The notes under the pieces are model-generated. The model was not told where the DNA came from and did not search any database. It saw nothing but the letters and a program-made list of their open reading frames with translations. Positions 33,683-43,066 of a DNA stretch of 64,000 nt are shown here, one piece after another. The stretch lies in the NCBI RefSeq assembly GCF_014648655.1, contig NZ_BMRN01000021.1:57699-121698 (forward strand). The letters are read 5' to 3'. Source of the DNA: Streptomyces atratus (GTDB taxonomy: Bacteria; Actinomycetota; Actinomycetes; Streptomycetales; Streptomycetaceae). The translations under genes and the position numbers were made by a program. Each line of letters begins with the position of its first letter. Within the stretch, counting starts at the first letter, position 1.

Positions 33683-35491
33683 TCACTTGGCGCACTCTGC
33701 CTTGTCGGCGTTTGCCAGCGGAATATCTGCCGGCGCCTTTGCCGGTCCCGTGATGGGAACGCCCGTGCCCTTGAAGTCGCCGCCCAGCGTCAGCACCATC
33801 GCCTGGAGCCCCTCGGCGTCCGTGGTGCCCTTCTTCATGGCGGAGCCGGGCAGGCCCATCATGGCGGCCAGCGCACGGGCCTGGTCCGCCTGGTTCGGCG
33901 CGTACTCCAGCGTCGTCTTGTCGATCTTCGCCGGGGCGTTGGCCTTGTTCGTGGACTTGAGCACGCCCTGGTTGTTCTGCAGCCAGGCGACGGTCGTCTG
34001 CGCGGCACCGGCGATCTTGCCGCCGTTGAACACATCGACACGTACATCGGCCGCGGCGGCCTTGGGACCCTTGAGGAGCGCGTCCTGCTTGCTCTTCGCG
34101 GCCTTCTTCTGCGACTTCACCTCGGTCAGCGAGGTGTCCTCGCGCATCATGGCGAACAGCGGGTCGGCCTTGGGCTTGTTCAGTACGACGGTGATCGGTG
34201 TCTTCTCGGCCGGGTTGTCGAGCACCGGCACGGTGGTGAAGGTGATGTTCTTCGTGTTGACCTTGCCGAGCTCCTGGGCCAGCGAGGCCAGCTTCTTCCC
34301 CGTGCCGATGCCGGTGTCGACGGTGAGTGCCTTGGTCGCCGCGTCCGCCAGCTTGTAGAGCTTGGTCGGGCTGGTCAGGGTGTCGTTCGACTGCATCTCC
34401 CGGATCATCGAGGCGATGAACTGCTGCTGGATCTTGATCCGGTCCAGGTCGCCATGGTTGCCGAAGCTGTGCCGGGTCCGTACGAACGCCAGGGCGTCCT
34501 CGCCCTGGATCCGGTGCTCACCCTCCGGCAGGTCCAGGTGCGAGTCCGGGTCCTTGACCGGCTTGGCCAGACAGATCTTGACGCCGCCGACCGCTGTGGA
34601 CAGCTCCTTCACCGCGTTGAAGTCGACCATCATGAAGTGGTCGACCTTCAGGCCGGTGATCTCCTTGACCGTATCCATGGTGCAGCCCGGGTTGCGGCCC
34701 TCCTGACCGAGGCTCTGGTTGAAGCGGACGTTCGGCGTACCCGGGATGACCTTCTCCGAGCCGTCCGGCTGTTTGACCTTGCAGTCCGGGATGTCGGTGA
34801 TCAGGTCGCGGGGGATGCTCAGCGCCGTCGCGTTGGTGCGGTCCTCGGAGACGTGGAAGAGGATGTTGGTGTCGGCGTGGCCCACGCTGCCCTTGTCGCC
34901 GTACCCCTCGTTGCCCTTACCGGTGCGCTTGTCGGTCCCGATGATCAATATGTTGACCGGGGCGTCGTTGTCGAAGACGTTCTTGTTGCCGGCCCCGCCC
35001 ACGTCGACGGTGTTCAGGTTGCCGTTGAAGTGCTGGTAGAGCGCGTATCCGCCCACCGACAGGCCGACCAGCACGAAGGCCATCGTGCCGCCCGTCCACA
35101 GCAGCGCCTTCTTGCGGCGCGCCTTGGGGGCCTTGCGGCTGCGGTGGCCCGTGTTCTCACCGGGGCCCGAACCCTCCTGGCCGCGCGAGCCATTGGCCGA
35201 ACGGCGGCTTCGCTGTCCCGGAACCTCGCGGCGCGGGGCGGACTCATTCCCGTCACGGGCCGGACGCTGCCGCTCGCCACTGCCGTCACGGGCCGTGCCT
35301 CTGCGCTCGCCGCCACCGTCATGGACAGGTTTTCTGCGATTGGGAATACGCGGACCGGACGACTGGGAAGTGCTGGCCGAATCCGCTCCGGAATGATTCA
35401 GTCGCAGTTCGTAATCGCCGGTGTGCGGGTTGAGAACCCACTGGTCTGCGGGGTCGATTTCATCCGCCCGCCCACGGCCTTGCGCATCCAC
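33683..35491 (-). CDS. LCP family protein with LytR_C domain
   Basis: 602 residues. The start VDAQGRGRADEIDPADQWVL (GTG 35491) matches Streptomyces relatives and has GGAGG upstream. A long basic cytoplasmic tail of about 120 residues is followed by a membrane segment, an LCP domain (ILIIGTDKRTG, LSIPRDLITDIPDC, MVDFNAVKELSTAVGGVKIC, FVRTRHSFGNHGDLDRIKIQ) and a LytR_C domain beginning DVRVDVFNGGKIAGAAQ. It catalyses glycopolymer attachment to peptidoglycan by family inference. Confidence 0.9.
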   Translation of the reverse strand: MDAQGRGRADEIDPADQWVLNPHTGDYELRLNHSGADSASTSQSSGPRIPNRRKPVHDGGGERRGTARDGSGERQRPARDGNESAPRREVPGQRSRRSANGSRGQEGSGPGENTGHRSRKAPKARRKKALLWTGGTMAFVLVGLSVGGYALYQHFNGNLNTVDVGGAGNKNVFDNDAPVNILIIGTDKRTGKGNEGYGDKGSVGHADTNILFHVSEDRTNATALSIPRDLITDIPDCKVKQPDGSEKVIPGTPNVRFNQSLGQEGRNPGCTMDTVKEITGLKVDHFMMVDFNAVKELSTAVGGVKICLAKPVKDPDSHLDLPEGEHRIQGEDALAFVRTRHSFGNHGDLDRIKIQQQFIASMIREMQSNDTLTSPTKLYKLADAATKALTVDTGIGTGKKLASLAQELGKVNTKNITFTTVPVLDNPAEKTPITVVLNKPKADPLFAMMREDTSLTEVKSQKKAAKSKQDALLKGPKAAAADVRVDVFNGGKIAGAAQTTVAWLQNNQGVLKSTNKANAPAKIDKTTLEYAPNQADQARALAAMMGLPGSAMKKGTTDAEGLQAMVLTLGGDFKGTGVPITGPAKAPADIPLANADKAECAK

Positions 35492-35714
35492 GGTTTCTTG
35501 AGTCCTCCGTCGGTGCCACGCGAGGCGCCTCCCCCGATCAGGCGCTCGATCTTTCGCTCCAGAAGTGCGCGGCCTGGCGGCCGGAAGCACTGGATCGCGT
35601 CACACTATCGGCCCGGTTCGGCGTCGAGCGACGAGCGTGACAAATTCCACGGTCCTTACAACTGGTCATTCTGCTCATTACACGCCGATCACCGACTTCT
35701 GCTTGGGAATTGCT

Positions 35715-36962
35715 TTACTGCTTGCACAGGTCGGCCGCCGCGTTGTTGCCCGAATAGGTCGGTGTGGGACTCGGTCCCGAAGCGTCCGGCGTATCGGTCG
35801 CGGCATTGTTTTTCCTGTTGTTCTTCTCGTCGTCACCCTTGAGCCGGTCCGCCGGGACCACGGCGACCGGGGTGTCCTCGCGCAGCCGCTTGAAAAGGCG
35901 TTCCGCATCGGGCTGGACGAGTTCGTCCCGGTTCGGGTCGGCGGCGTACGGCTGCCGGGGGACGGTCAGGAACTGCACCTTGTCGGTCGGTACCTCGCGC
36001 AGGCCGCGCACCAGCTCGTACAGGTCCTTGAGGCTGTCCAGGCCCGGGTCCGTGGTGAGCGCCTTGGTGGCCGCGTCCAGCACCGGGTAGAGACGGGTCG
36101 GATTGAGCAGGACGCCGTTGCTCTGCACCTTGTTCACCAGCGCGCCCAGGAACTGCTGCTGGCGGTCCATCCGTTCGGTGTCGCTGCCGTTGCCGATGGA
36201 CTTGCGGGCCCGTACGTACCCCAGCGCCTGCTCACCGTTGAGCTTCTGGCGCCCGGCGGGGAGCTTCAGATGGGCGTCGGTGTCATCGACCGGCTTCTTC
36301 AGGCAGACCTCGACACCGTGCACGGCGTCGACCATGTCCTTGAAGCCGTTGAAGTCGACGACCATCTGGTGGTCGATCCGGACGCCGGTCAACTTCTCGA
36401 CCGTACGGACCGTGCAGGCGGTGCCACCGAACTCGAAGGCCCAGTTGAACTGGGCGAATTGCTTCTTCGTGGCCGTACCGTCCGCTTTGTGGCAGACCGG
36501 GATCTCCACCATCAGATCGCGCGGCAGGGACATCGCTGTGACGCTCTTCCGGTTCGCGGCGAGGTGCAGCAGGATCGTGGTGTCCGAGCGCTGGCTGCCG
36601 CCGTCGTCACGACCGTACTTGTGGTTGTCGCCGGCCCGGCTGTCGGAGCCGATGAGCAGAATGTTCTCCGCGTCGTGCACCACGGAGGCGGGCCGCTCCC
36701 GCTCGTACACCTTCAGTTCGGCGGCCGCCGAAGTGTCGGTCCTGATGTTTCCGTCGAGCTTCCGGTACAGCCACCAGCCGGCGCCCGCGGAGGCCAGGAC
36801 CACGAACGAGACTCCGAGTGCGGTCCAGCGCAGCCAGCGGCGCCTGTGTCCGGCGAGGAGCTCCGGGGTGGCGTCGGAGCCGTCCCCGGCCTGCGAGTTG
36901 CCCGTCACCGAGTCGTCGGAGTCGTCCGGCGGGCCGGCGCTTTCGCTCACGTCTGCGTCCAT
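35715..36962 (-). CDS. LCP family protein
   Basis: 415 residues. A short acidic cytoplasmic N-terminus, a membrane segment (WTALGVSFVVLASAGAGWWL) and an LCP domain with ILLIGSDSRAGDN, MSLPRDLMVEIPVC, EKLTGVRIDHQMVVDFNGF and YVRARKSIGNGSDTERMDRQ. It ends in a Ser/Thr/Pro/Asn-rich tail (SGPSPTPTYSGNNAAADLC) instead of a LytR_C domain. It is the first of the run of three LCP genes on the minus strand and has about 220 bases to the next. Confidence 0.9.
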   Translation of the reverse strand: MDADVSESAGPPDDSDDSVTGNSQAGDGSDATPELLAGHRRRWLRWTALGVSFVVLASAGAGWWLYRKLDGNIRTDTSAAAELKVYERERPASVVHDAENILLIGSDSRAGDNHKYGRDDGGSQRSDTTILLHLAANRKSVTAMSLPRDLMVEIPVCHKADGTATKKQFAQFNWAFEFGGTACTVRTVEKLTGVRIDHQMVVDFNGFKDMVDAVHGVEVCLKKPVDDTDAHLKLPAGRQKLNGEQALGYVRARKSIGNGSDTERMDRQQQFLGALVNKVQSNGVLLNPTRLYPVLDAATKALTTDPGLDSLKDLYELVRGLREVPTDKVQFLTVPRQPYAADPNRDELVQPDAERLFKRLREDTPVAVVPADRLKGDDEKNNRKNNAATDTPDASGPSPTPTYSGNNAAADLCKQ

Positions 36963-37131
36963 CCTTCACGTTCGGCGGCGCGCTGGGCCGCCGGTCGCAG
37001 GAGTAGACGGCTGAACCTCACGCTTGGTTGTGTCCCGAGTGGTCTGTACCGCCGATCATGTACCGGAGTTGAAGCGCAGCCCCGAGGACTCGACCCGGTA
37101 TGGGCCGGACGAGTGGTCCTCAGGGTGCTTG

Positions 37132-37884
37132 TCATACAGCGGTGTTGGTGACCCGTTCACTCTCGACGCGCTTTGCCAGACCGTCCTCGCCCAGCTGCCC
37201 CAGATGCCGGCACAGGACCACGGACCCCCCGGTCACCAGCGGTGCGAAGAGCCCCGCGCTCAGGCCTTCCCAGGTGTCGTACGTACGTCCCGTCAGCAGC
37301 CGCGACCCGGCGGTCAGGCCGAGAGCGGCCGCATCCTCGCGGGCCCGCGCCAACAGTTGCGCCGCCGTCAGCTCGGCACCGCCCACCGCCAGTGCGGGGG
37401 CGTCCGGGTCCACGGGGGCGAACGGAGCGAACCGGTCGCCCTGGCTCGGCACCTCGACCGCGTAGTCCGCAAAACCCTCGGGTGCCTGCGGGAACCTGCC
37501 GCCCAGCGGGCGCAGTGCCAGAGCGACCCGCTCGCCGCGGCAGGCGCGCGCGGCCTCCAGTGTGTCCGGGCCGCTGACGACGAGGTCGGCGCCGGCCGGG
37601 TCGCCCTGCACATCGGCGATCACGCCGACCGAGGAACAGGCGAGCAGCCAGACCGCGGACTGCCAGTGCGCGGGCAGCAGAAGGGCGAGCCGGTCGCCGG
37701 GTTCCGCGGCGAGGTCGCCCTGCAGAAGGTTGGCGGTCTTGGCCACCCAATTGGCGAAGGTGGCCACCGACAGTTCGACGCGTTCTCCGGTGGCGTCGTC
37801 GTAGAAAGTGACCAAGGGGCGGGCCGGGTCCGTGGCAAGCGCGGAACGCAGCAGGTCGGCGGGGGTGCGGTCGGTGGCGTTCAT
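37132..37884 (-). CDS. TIGR03089 family protein (AMP-binding-like)
   Basis: A 250-residue protein resembling the N-terminal part of acyl-adenylate-forming enzymes: LVTFYDDATGERVELSVATF, NLLQGDLAAEPGDRLALLLP and VWLLACSSVGVIADVQGDP. It lacks the C-terminal AMP-binding and hinge motifs. TIGR03089 proteins are short in this way across Actinobacteria, so this is normal for the family and not a truncation. Their function is unknown. ATG 37884 starts MNATDRTPADLLRSAL. It is divergent from the amidase gene. Confidence 0.88.
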   Translation of the reverse strand: MNATDRTPADLLRSALATDPARPLVTFYDDATGERVELSVATFANWVAKTANLLQGDLAAEPGDRLALLLPAHWQSAVWLLACSSVGVIADVQGDPAGADLVVSGPDTLEAARACRGERVALALRPLGGRFPQAPEGFADYAVEVPSQGDRFAPFAPVDPDAPALAVGGAELTAAQLLARAREDAAALGLTAGSRLLTGRTYDTWEGLSAGLFAPLVTGGSVVLCRHLGQLGEDGLAKRVESERVTNTAV

Positions 37885-38021
37885 CCGCGCAAGGGTACGC
37901 GGCGGTGCCGGGCCGGGTGGGGGCGACGGGCGCCGGGTACACCGGTTCGGCAGACGGCCCGTCAATTGTACGGAGATGTCCCGGTAGCCGGAGTTGTCGG
38001 AATGTGCCCAGGATCGTTTGT

Positions 38022-39359
38022 ATGCGTGCCTTCCTTGCATCCTCGATCGGTGTCACCTGTGCGGCCGTTCTCGTACTGCTGCCAGCCGTGCCCGCGGGCG
38101 CCGTCCCCGACACCCACACCGCCCCCGCCGAGTCCCTCGAACCCCCCGATGCGCCGGGCTCGACGCAGTCCCTGCCGCTGTCGCCGCTGCCGGCACCCTC
38201 CGGCCGGGCCACCGGCGAACCCACCCGGACGGCCGAGGCCGGCGAACAGGGGCTGCCCGAGCGCGAGGTCCGTCCCTTCTCCATGGTCGGCGTCGTCTGG
38301 GACGACGTGGACACCGAGCTCCGCGGCACCGTCCAGGTCCGCACCCGTGCCCTCGGCACCACCCGCTGGTCGGGCTGGCAGGAGCTGGAGACGCACAACG
38401 CCGAGCACGCCGCGGACCCCGGGAGCGCCGAGCGCGAGTCCGGGACCGTCCGGGGCTCCACCGCCCCGCTCTGGGTGGGCGCATCGGACGGCGTCGCGGT
38501 CCGCGTACGCCCTCAATCCACCGACCCGCAGGACCGGAATGCCCCCGCCGTACCGCTGCCCACCGGTCTGCGCCTCGAACTCGTCGACCCCGGCAAGGAC
38601 CCGCAGCCGCTCCGCGCGGCGGGCGCCGAGGCCGGGGATACCGGCGACGACCGGACCACACCGCTCGACGGGAGCGTGCTCCCCGCCCTGAGCAAGGCGC
38701 AGACCGAGGCACGCAGCGAGGCGGAGGCCGGACTCGCGCCCGGCGCCCAGCCGTACATCGGACCCCGGCCGCGCATCATCACTCGCAAGGGCTGGGGAGC
38801 CGACGAGAAGCTCCGGGAGCGCGCCTTCGTGTACACCAAGAGCGTCAAGGCCGCGTTCATCCACCACAGCGCCACGGGCAACAGCTACAAGTGCACCCAG
38901 GCGCCCTCCGTCCTGCGAGGCATCTACCGCTACCAGGTCAAGAGCGGCGGTTGGCGCGACATCGGCTACAACTTCGCCGTCGACAAGTGCGGAAACATCT
39001 ACGAAGGACGTGCCGGCGGCGTGACGAAGGCCGTCCTGGGCGCGCACACGCGCGGCTTCAACAGCAACAGCACCGGCATCGCGGTGCTCGGAACCTTCAC
39101 CAGTTCGAACCCTCCCGCCGCCGCGGTGAACGCCATCGCGAAGCTCACCGCATGGAAGCTCGGCCTGTTCGGAGCCAACCCGCAGGGCAGGACCACACTC
39201 GTCTCGGGCGGCGGGAACAAGTTCAAGAAGGGAAAGAAGGTCAAACTCGACGTCATCTCCGGCCATCGGGACGGCTTCGCAACCGAATGCCCCGGAGCGC
39301 GTCTCTACAAGAAGCTCGGCTCGGCCCGGACCAGCTCCGCCCATCTGCAGGGCCGCTGA
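38022..39359 (+). CDS. Secreted peptidoglycan-recognition N-acetylmuramoyl-L-alanine amidase
   Basis: 445 residues with a signal peptide ending AVPAGA. The first 250 residues are low-complexity with a beta-rich segment (SMVGVVWDDVDTELRGTVQV). The C-terminal Amidase_2/PGRP domain has zinc ligands in FIHHSATGN and SGHRDGFATECPG, with DIGYNFAVDKCGNIYEGRAG between. It cleaves the amide bond between MurNAc and L-Ala, as in cell-wall turnover. ATG 38022 has AGGAT upstream. It starts the gene run that leads to the pyrophosphorylase and glycosylase genes. Confidence 0.92.
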   Translation: MRAFLASSIGVTCAAVLVLLPAVPAGAVPDTHTAPAESLEPPDAPGSTQSLPLSPLPAPSGRATGEPTRTAEAGEQGLPEREVRPFSMVGVVWDDVDTELRGTVQVRTRALGTTRWSGWQELETHNAEHAADPGSAERESGTVRGSTAPLWVGASDGVAVRVRPQSTDPQDRNAPAVPLPTGLRLELVDPGKDPQPLRAAGAEAGDTGDDRTTPLDGSVLPALSKAQTEARSEAEAGLAPGAQPYIGPRPRIITRKGWGADEKLRERAFVYTKSVKAAFIHHSATGNSYKCTQAPSVLRGIYRYQVKSGGWRDIGYNFAVDKCGNIYEGRAGGVTKAVLGAHTRGFNSNSTGIAVLGTFTSSNPPAAAVNAIAKLTAWKLGLFGANPQGRTTLVSGGGNKFKKGKKVKLDVISGHRDGFATECPGARLYKKLGSARTSSAHLQGR

Positions 39360-39483
39360 ACGCAACACCGCGGAATGCCGCTGCGGACCGCTGCGAGCTG
39401 CTGACCGGGGACGACCCGACCGGTCTGCATAAACTGGCCAGCCGAAACCAGGCCAGGCCCCACCAGGAAGCAGAGTCAGCGCT

Positions 39484-40575
39484 GTGACAGAGGCAAGAGA
39501 AGCGATCCTCCTGGTCGGCGGCAAGGGAACCAGGCTGCGCCCGCTCACGGTGCACACTCCCAAGCCCATGGTTCCGGCGGCGGGCGTCCCGTTTCTTACG
39601 CACCAGCTGGCGCGCGCCCGGGCCGCCGGGGTCGAGCACATCGTGCTGGCGACGTCGTATCTGGCGGAGGTCTTCGAACCGTACTTCGGCAACGGTTCGT
39701 CGCTCGGCCTCCACATCGAGTACGTCACCGAACGCGAACCGCTCGGCACCGGCGGAGCGATACGCAACGTCGCGTCCCGGCTCGCGGCAGGCCCCGACGA
39801 ACCGGTGCTCATCTTCAACGGCGACATCCTCACCGGCCTCGACATCCGGACTCTGGTCGCCTCGCACACCACATCCGGAGCGGATGTCTCCCTCCACCTC
39901 ACCCGGGTCGAGGACCCGCGCGCCTTCGGTCTCGTACCGACGGACGGCAGCGGCAGGGTCACCGCGTTCCTGGAGAAGCCCCAGACGCCCGAGGAGATCG
40001 TCACCGACCAGATCAACGCGGGGGCGTACATCTTCCGCCGGTCGGTCATCGACACCATCCCGGCCGGCCGGCCGGTCTCCGTCGAGCGCGAGACCTTCCC
40101 CGGACTGCTCGCCTCCGGCGCACACCTCCAGGGCATGGTCGACTCCACGTACTGGCTGGACCTCGGCACCCCGCAGGCCTTCGTACGCGGCTCCGCCGAC
40201 CTGGTCCTGGGCCGCGCACCCTCCCCGGCCGTCCCCGGCCGGTGCGGCGACCAGCTCGTCCTGCCGACGGCCTCCGTCGCCGCCGATGCCAAACTCAGCG
40301 GCGGTACGGTCATCGGAGAGGGCGCCCTGATCGGCGAAGGAGCCCGGATCGACGGATCCGCGGTACTGGCCGGCGCGGTCGTCGAACCGGGAGCCGTGAT
40401 CACGGACTCGCTGGTCGGAGCCGGTGCCAGGATCGGCAGCCGTACGGTGCTGACCGGCGCGGTCATCGGGGACGGAGCCCGGGTCGGCGCCGACAACGAA
40501 CTGCGCGACGGCATCCGTATCTGGTGCGGGGCGGTCCTGCCGGACGCCGCGGTGCGTTTCTCGTCGGACGAATAA
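39484..40575 (+). CDS. Nucleotide-sugar pyrophosphorylase (mannose-1-P guanylyltransferase type)
   Basis: 363 residues. The N-terminal nucleotidyltransferase domain has the signature LLVGGKGTRLRPLT, the metal site NGDILTGLD, and FLEKPQTP. The C-terminal part is a left-handed beta helix with repeats such as GTVIGEGALIGEGARIDGSA. It forms an NDP-sugar from NTP and sugar-1-phosphate. GDP-mannose is likely because phosphomannomutase and ManA genes lie nearby, but substrate specificity is inferred. The GTG start lies in a GC-rich leader with a weak ribosome-binding site. Confidence 0.88.
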   Translation: MTEAREAILLVGGKGTRLRPLTVHTPKPMVPAAGVPFLTHQLARARAAGVEHIVLATSYLAEVFEPYFGNGSSLGLHIEYVTEREPLGTGGAIRNVASRLAAGPDEPVLIFNGDILTGLDIRTLVASHTTSGADVSLHLTRVEDPRAFGLVPTDGSGRVTAFLEKPQTPEEIVTDQINAGAYIFRRSVIDTIPAGRPVSVERETFPGLLASGAHLQGMVDSTYWLDLGTPQAFVRGSADLVLGRAPSPAVPGRCGDQLVLPTASVAADAKLSGGTVIGEGALIGEGARIDGSAVLAGAVVEPGAVITDSLVGAGARIGSRTVLTGAVIGDGARVGADNELRDGIRIWCGAVLPDAAVRFSSDE

Positions 40576-40634
40576 CCGGGCACCCGCCACTGCGCTTACC
40601 CTCGACAGGCATCCCGACGACCGAGGACCTCACC

Positions 40635-41633
40635 GTGGCAGGACGATTCGCACCCCGCAGTGCCCCTCGCGCGGCAGTCCCCCACCAGGCGGCGGCTCCG
40701 GCGACGGACGCGCTGACCCGCGACTGGACCCCGCCCGGCCCGCTCGACCTGCGCCTGGTCCTCGGCCCGCTGCGCCGCGGCCCCGCCGACCCCACCTTCC
40801 GGATGACCCGGGACGGCGCGGTCTGGCGGGCCGGCCGCACACCCGCGGGCCCCGGAACCCTCCGCGTCACGGCCCGGGGCGGCCGGATCGAGGCGGCTGC
40901 CTGGGGACCGGGCGCACCCTGGCTGCTGAACGGGCTCCCGGCGCTGCTCGGCGCGACGGACGACCCGGACGCCTTCCGCCCGCGCCACCGGCTGCTCGCC
41001 CTGACCCGGCACCGCCGCCCCGGCCTGCGCCTGCTGCGCACCGGCCTGGTCATGGAGTCCCTGATCCCGTCGGTCCTCGAACAGAAGGTCACCACGGACG
41101 AGGCCTACCGCGCCTGGCGCTACCTGGTCCGCAAGCACGGCACCCCGGCGCCCGGCCCCACGGACCACGCCGCGTTCACCGCCCTCGGCCTGCACGTCAT
41201 GCCGGACGCCCGCACCTGGTCCCTGATCCCGTCCTGGGAATGGCACCGCGCAGGCGTCGACGCCAAACGCTCGACCACGATCCTGCGCGCGGTACGCGTG
41301 GCCCGCCGCCTGGAGGAGGCGGCCGCCATGGAGCTCCCGGAGGCCATGGCCCGCCTGGAACTGATCCCCGGCATCGGCCCCTGGACCTCGGCCGAGACCC
41401 TCCAACGGTCAAACGGAGCGGCGGACGCGGTCACGGTCGGCGATCTCCACCTCCCCGGCATCGTCGGCCACGCCCTGGCAGGCAACAGAAACGCCGACGA
41501 CGAAGAAATGCTGGCCCTCCTCACCCCCTACGAGGGCCAACGCCACCGAGCCACCCGCCTCATCCTGCTATCGGGCCACACCCCACCCCGCCGGGCCCCT
41601 CGAATGACCCGAGGCGACATCGCCCGCCTGTAA
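40635..41633 (+). CDS. DNA-3-methyladenine glycosylase-like protein (HhH-GPD)
   Basis: 332 residues. The central domain is a helix-hairpin-helix base-excision glycosylase: VMESLIPSVLEQKVTTDEAY, HhH loop IPGIGPWTS and the conserved acidic-site region DAVTVGDLHLPGIVG. It lacks the FeS cluster of MutY/Nth enzymes. The N-terminal part (DLRLVLGPLRRGPADPTFR) is an AlkA-type beta domain. It would remove alkylated bases. GTG 40635 follows the AGGACC sequence. It lies 59 bases after the pyrophosphorylase gene. Confidence 0.87.
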   Translation: MAGRFAPRSAPRAAVPHQAAAPATDALTRDWTPPGPLDLRLVLGPLRRGPADPTFRMTRDGAVWRAGRTPAGPGTLRVTARGGRIEAAAWGPGAPWLLNGLPALLGATDDPDAFRPRHRLLALTRHRRPGLRLLRTGLVMESLIPSVLEQKVTTDEAYRAWRYLVRKHGTPAPGPTDHAAFTALGLHVMPDARTWSLIPSWEWHRAGVDAKRSTTILRAVRVARRLEEAAAMELPEAMARLELIPGIGPWTSAETLQRSNGAADAVTVGDLHLPGIVGHALAGNRNADDEEMLALLTPYEGQRHRATRLILLSGHTPPRRAPRMTRGDIARL

Positions 41634-41650
41634 CGGCACAGGCCCCCCAG

Positions 41651-41669
41651 CCCGTCCGGCGCTTGAGGG
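41651..41669. repeat. Streptomyces-type intergenic repeat unit
   Basis: CCCGTCCGGCGCTTGAGGG resembles a short sequence found again and again between Streptomyces genes. Only one copy is seen here, so the call rests on memory of the motif. Confidence 0.4.
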
Positions 41670-41737
41670 CCGGGCCCCGGGCCAGAGCCCCCGGTTCACG
41701 GAAGCGGCGGGCAGAAGAAACACCCACCCCCACCACC

Positions 41738-43066
41738 TCACCGCACCGCGACGAACCCCTCCGCATCCCGTCCGACCCGAGCCACGGGCCGGGTCGCCGC
41801 CCGCCCCACCGCGACCGCCCCCAACGGATCCCACGACCCCGGCAGGTCCAGCACCTCACGCACCACATCGCGGCAGAACATCGTCGACGACACCCACGCC
41901 GAGCCGAGCCGCTCGCCCGCCAGCGCCACCAGGAAGTTCTGGATACCCGCACCCGCGGCGACCACGAACATCTCGCGCTCCGCGGTGTCCCGCCGCTCGT
42001 CCCCGTACGTGTGGGAGCCGTCCATCACCAGACACGGCACCACCAGATACGGCGCCCGGCGCAGCACATCGCCCCGCCGCACCCGCTTCGCGATCGACTC
42101 CTCGTTCCGGCCGTCCCGGCGAAGATCCGCGATCCAGGCGTCCCGCATCGCGTCGAGAAGCCGGGTCCGCGACTCCCCGGACTCCAGCAGGACGAACCGC
42201 CACGGCGTCGTGTGGTGCGGCGCCGGCGCCGTCACCGCCGCGGCCACGGCCCGCCGCACCGCCCCAGGGTCCACCGGATCGTCGGTGAACTCGCGCACTG
42301 TACGCCGCAGGGTCACCGCTTCCCGTACCGCTTCCGACGTACCGAGCCGGAACATGTCGTCGGCCGCGACCCGCACCATCGCCCGGGCACCGCCCGCGGA
42401 ATCCGTCGGGTCCACGACATGACCGAGCCCTCGCACCACGGCGACCGGCAGCCCCGAAGCCTTGCCCTTGACCAGATCACCGGCCGAGGCCAGCTCGTCG
42501 GCGGTGGCGACCACGGTCGCGCTCAGCGGATTGCCGTGCGCATCTGTGCCGCCGCGCAGATCGTCCAGCACCAGGACCCCGGCCGCCCCGATCGCGACAT
42601 CGGTCAGACCGTTGCGCCACGGGCGCCCGAAGGTGTCCGTGACGACGACCCCGACCTCGACGCCGAGGGTGTCCCGCAGCCCGTCCCGGATGGCGCGCGC
42701 CGAAGCGTCCGGGTCCTCGGGCAGCAACAGCACCGTTCCGGCGGGGGTGTTCGAGGCATCGACCCCGGCCGCGGCCATGACGAGACCCTGTCGGTTCTCG
42801 ACGATCCGCAGCGTGCCGCGGCGCGCCACCACCCGTACCGTCTCGGCGTCGATCGCCGCCTCCCGGTCGGTGGCCTCGACGATCCGGCCCTCCGCCTTGG
42901 AGACGATCTTCGAGGTGACCAGCAGGACGTCGCCGTCGGCCAGCCCCGGCTCGGTGGCGGCGATCAGCTTCGCCAGATCGTCCCCGGCCTGCACCTCGGG
43001 CATCCCGGGCAGCGCCCAGACCCGGTAGGACGGCGCCGGGGAAGAACCGGAGGCCTCGGCGCTCAC
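41738..43066 (-). CDS. fbiB: F420-0:gamma-glutamyl ligase / FMN reductase FbiB
   Basis: 442 residues in two domains. The N-terminal CofE-type ligase (residues ~1-245) adds glutamate to F420-0: LVTSKIVSKAEGRIVEATDR, TDTFGRPWRNGLTDVAIG. The C-terminal FMN nitroreductase-type domain (LRRTVREFTDDPVDPGAVRR) reduces dehydro-F420-0 in actinobacterial FbiB. GTG 43066 overlaps the fbiA stop (GTGA), giving coupling. Fusion of both domains is normal in Actinobacteria. Confidence 0.93.
   Translation of the reverse strand: MSAEASGSSPAPSYRVWALPGMPEVQAGDDLAKLIAATEPGLADGDVLLVTSKIVSKAEGRIVEATDREAAIDAETVRVVARRGTLRIVENRQGLVMAAAGVDASNTPAGTVLLLPEDPDASARAIRDGLRDTLGVEVGVVVTDTFGRPWRNGLTDVAIGAAGVLVLDDLRGGTDAHGNPLSATVVATADELASAGDLVKGKASGLPVAVVRGLGHVVDPTDSAGGARAMVRVAADDMFRLGTSEAVREAVTLRRTVREFTDDPVDPGAVRRAVAAAVTAPAPHHTTPWRFVLLESGESRTRLLDAMRDAWIADLRRDGRNEESIAKRVRRGDVLRRAPYLVVPCLVMDGSHTYGDERRDTAEREMFVVAAGAGIQNFLVALAGERLGSAWVSSTMFCRDVVREVLDLPGSWDPLGAVAVGRAATRPVARVGRDAEGFVAVR

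Noticed and set aside
33659..35842. Long plus-strand frame opposite an LCP gene
   Set aside because: Shadow of the LCP gene; composition and lack of motifs show it is not coding.
37132..37884. Truncated acyl-CoA synthetase pseudogene
   Set aside because: Short proteins of this kind form a conserved family (TIGR03089), so the length is normal.
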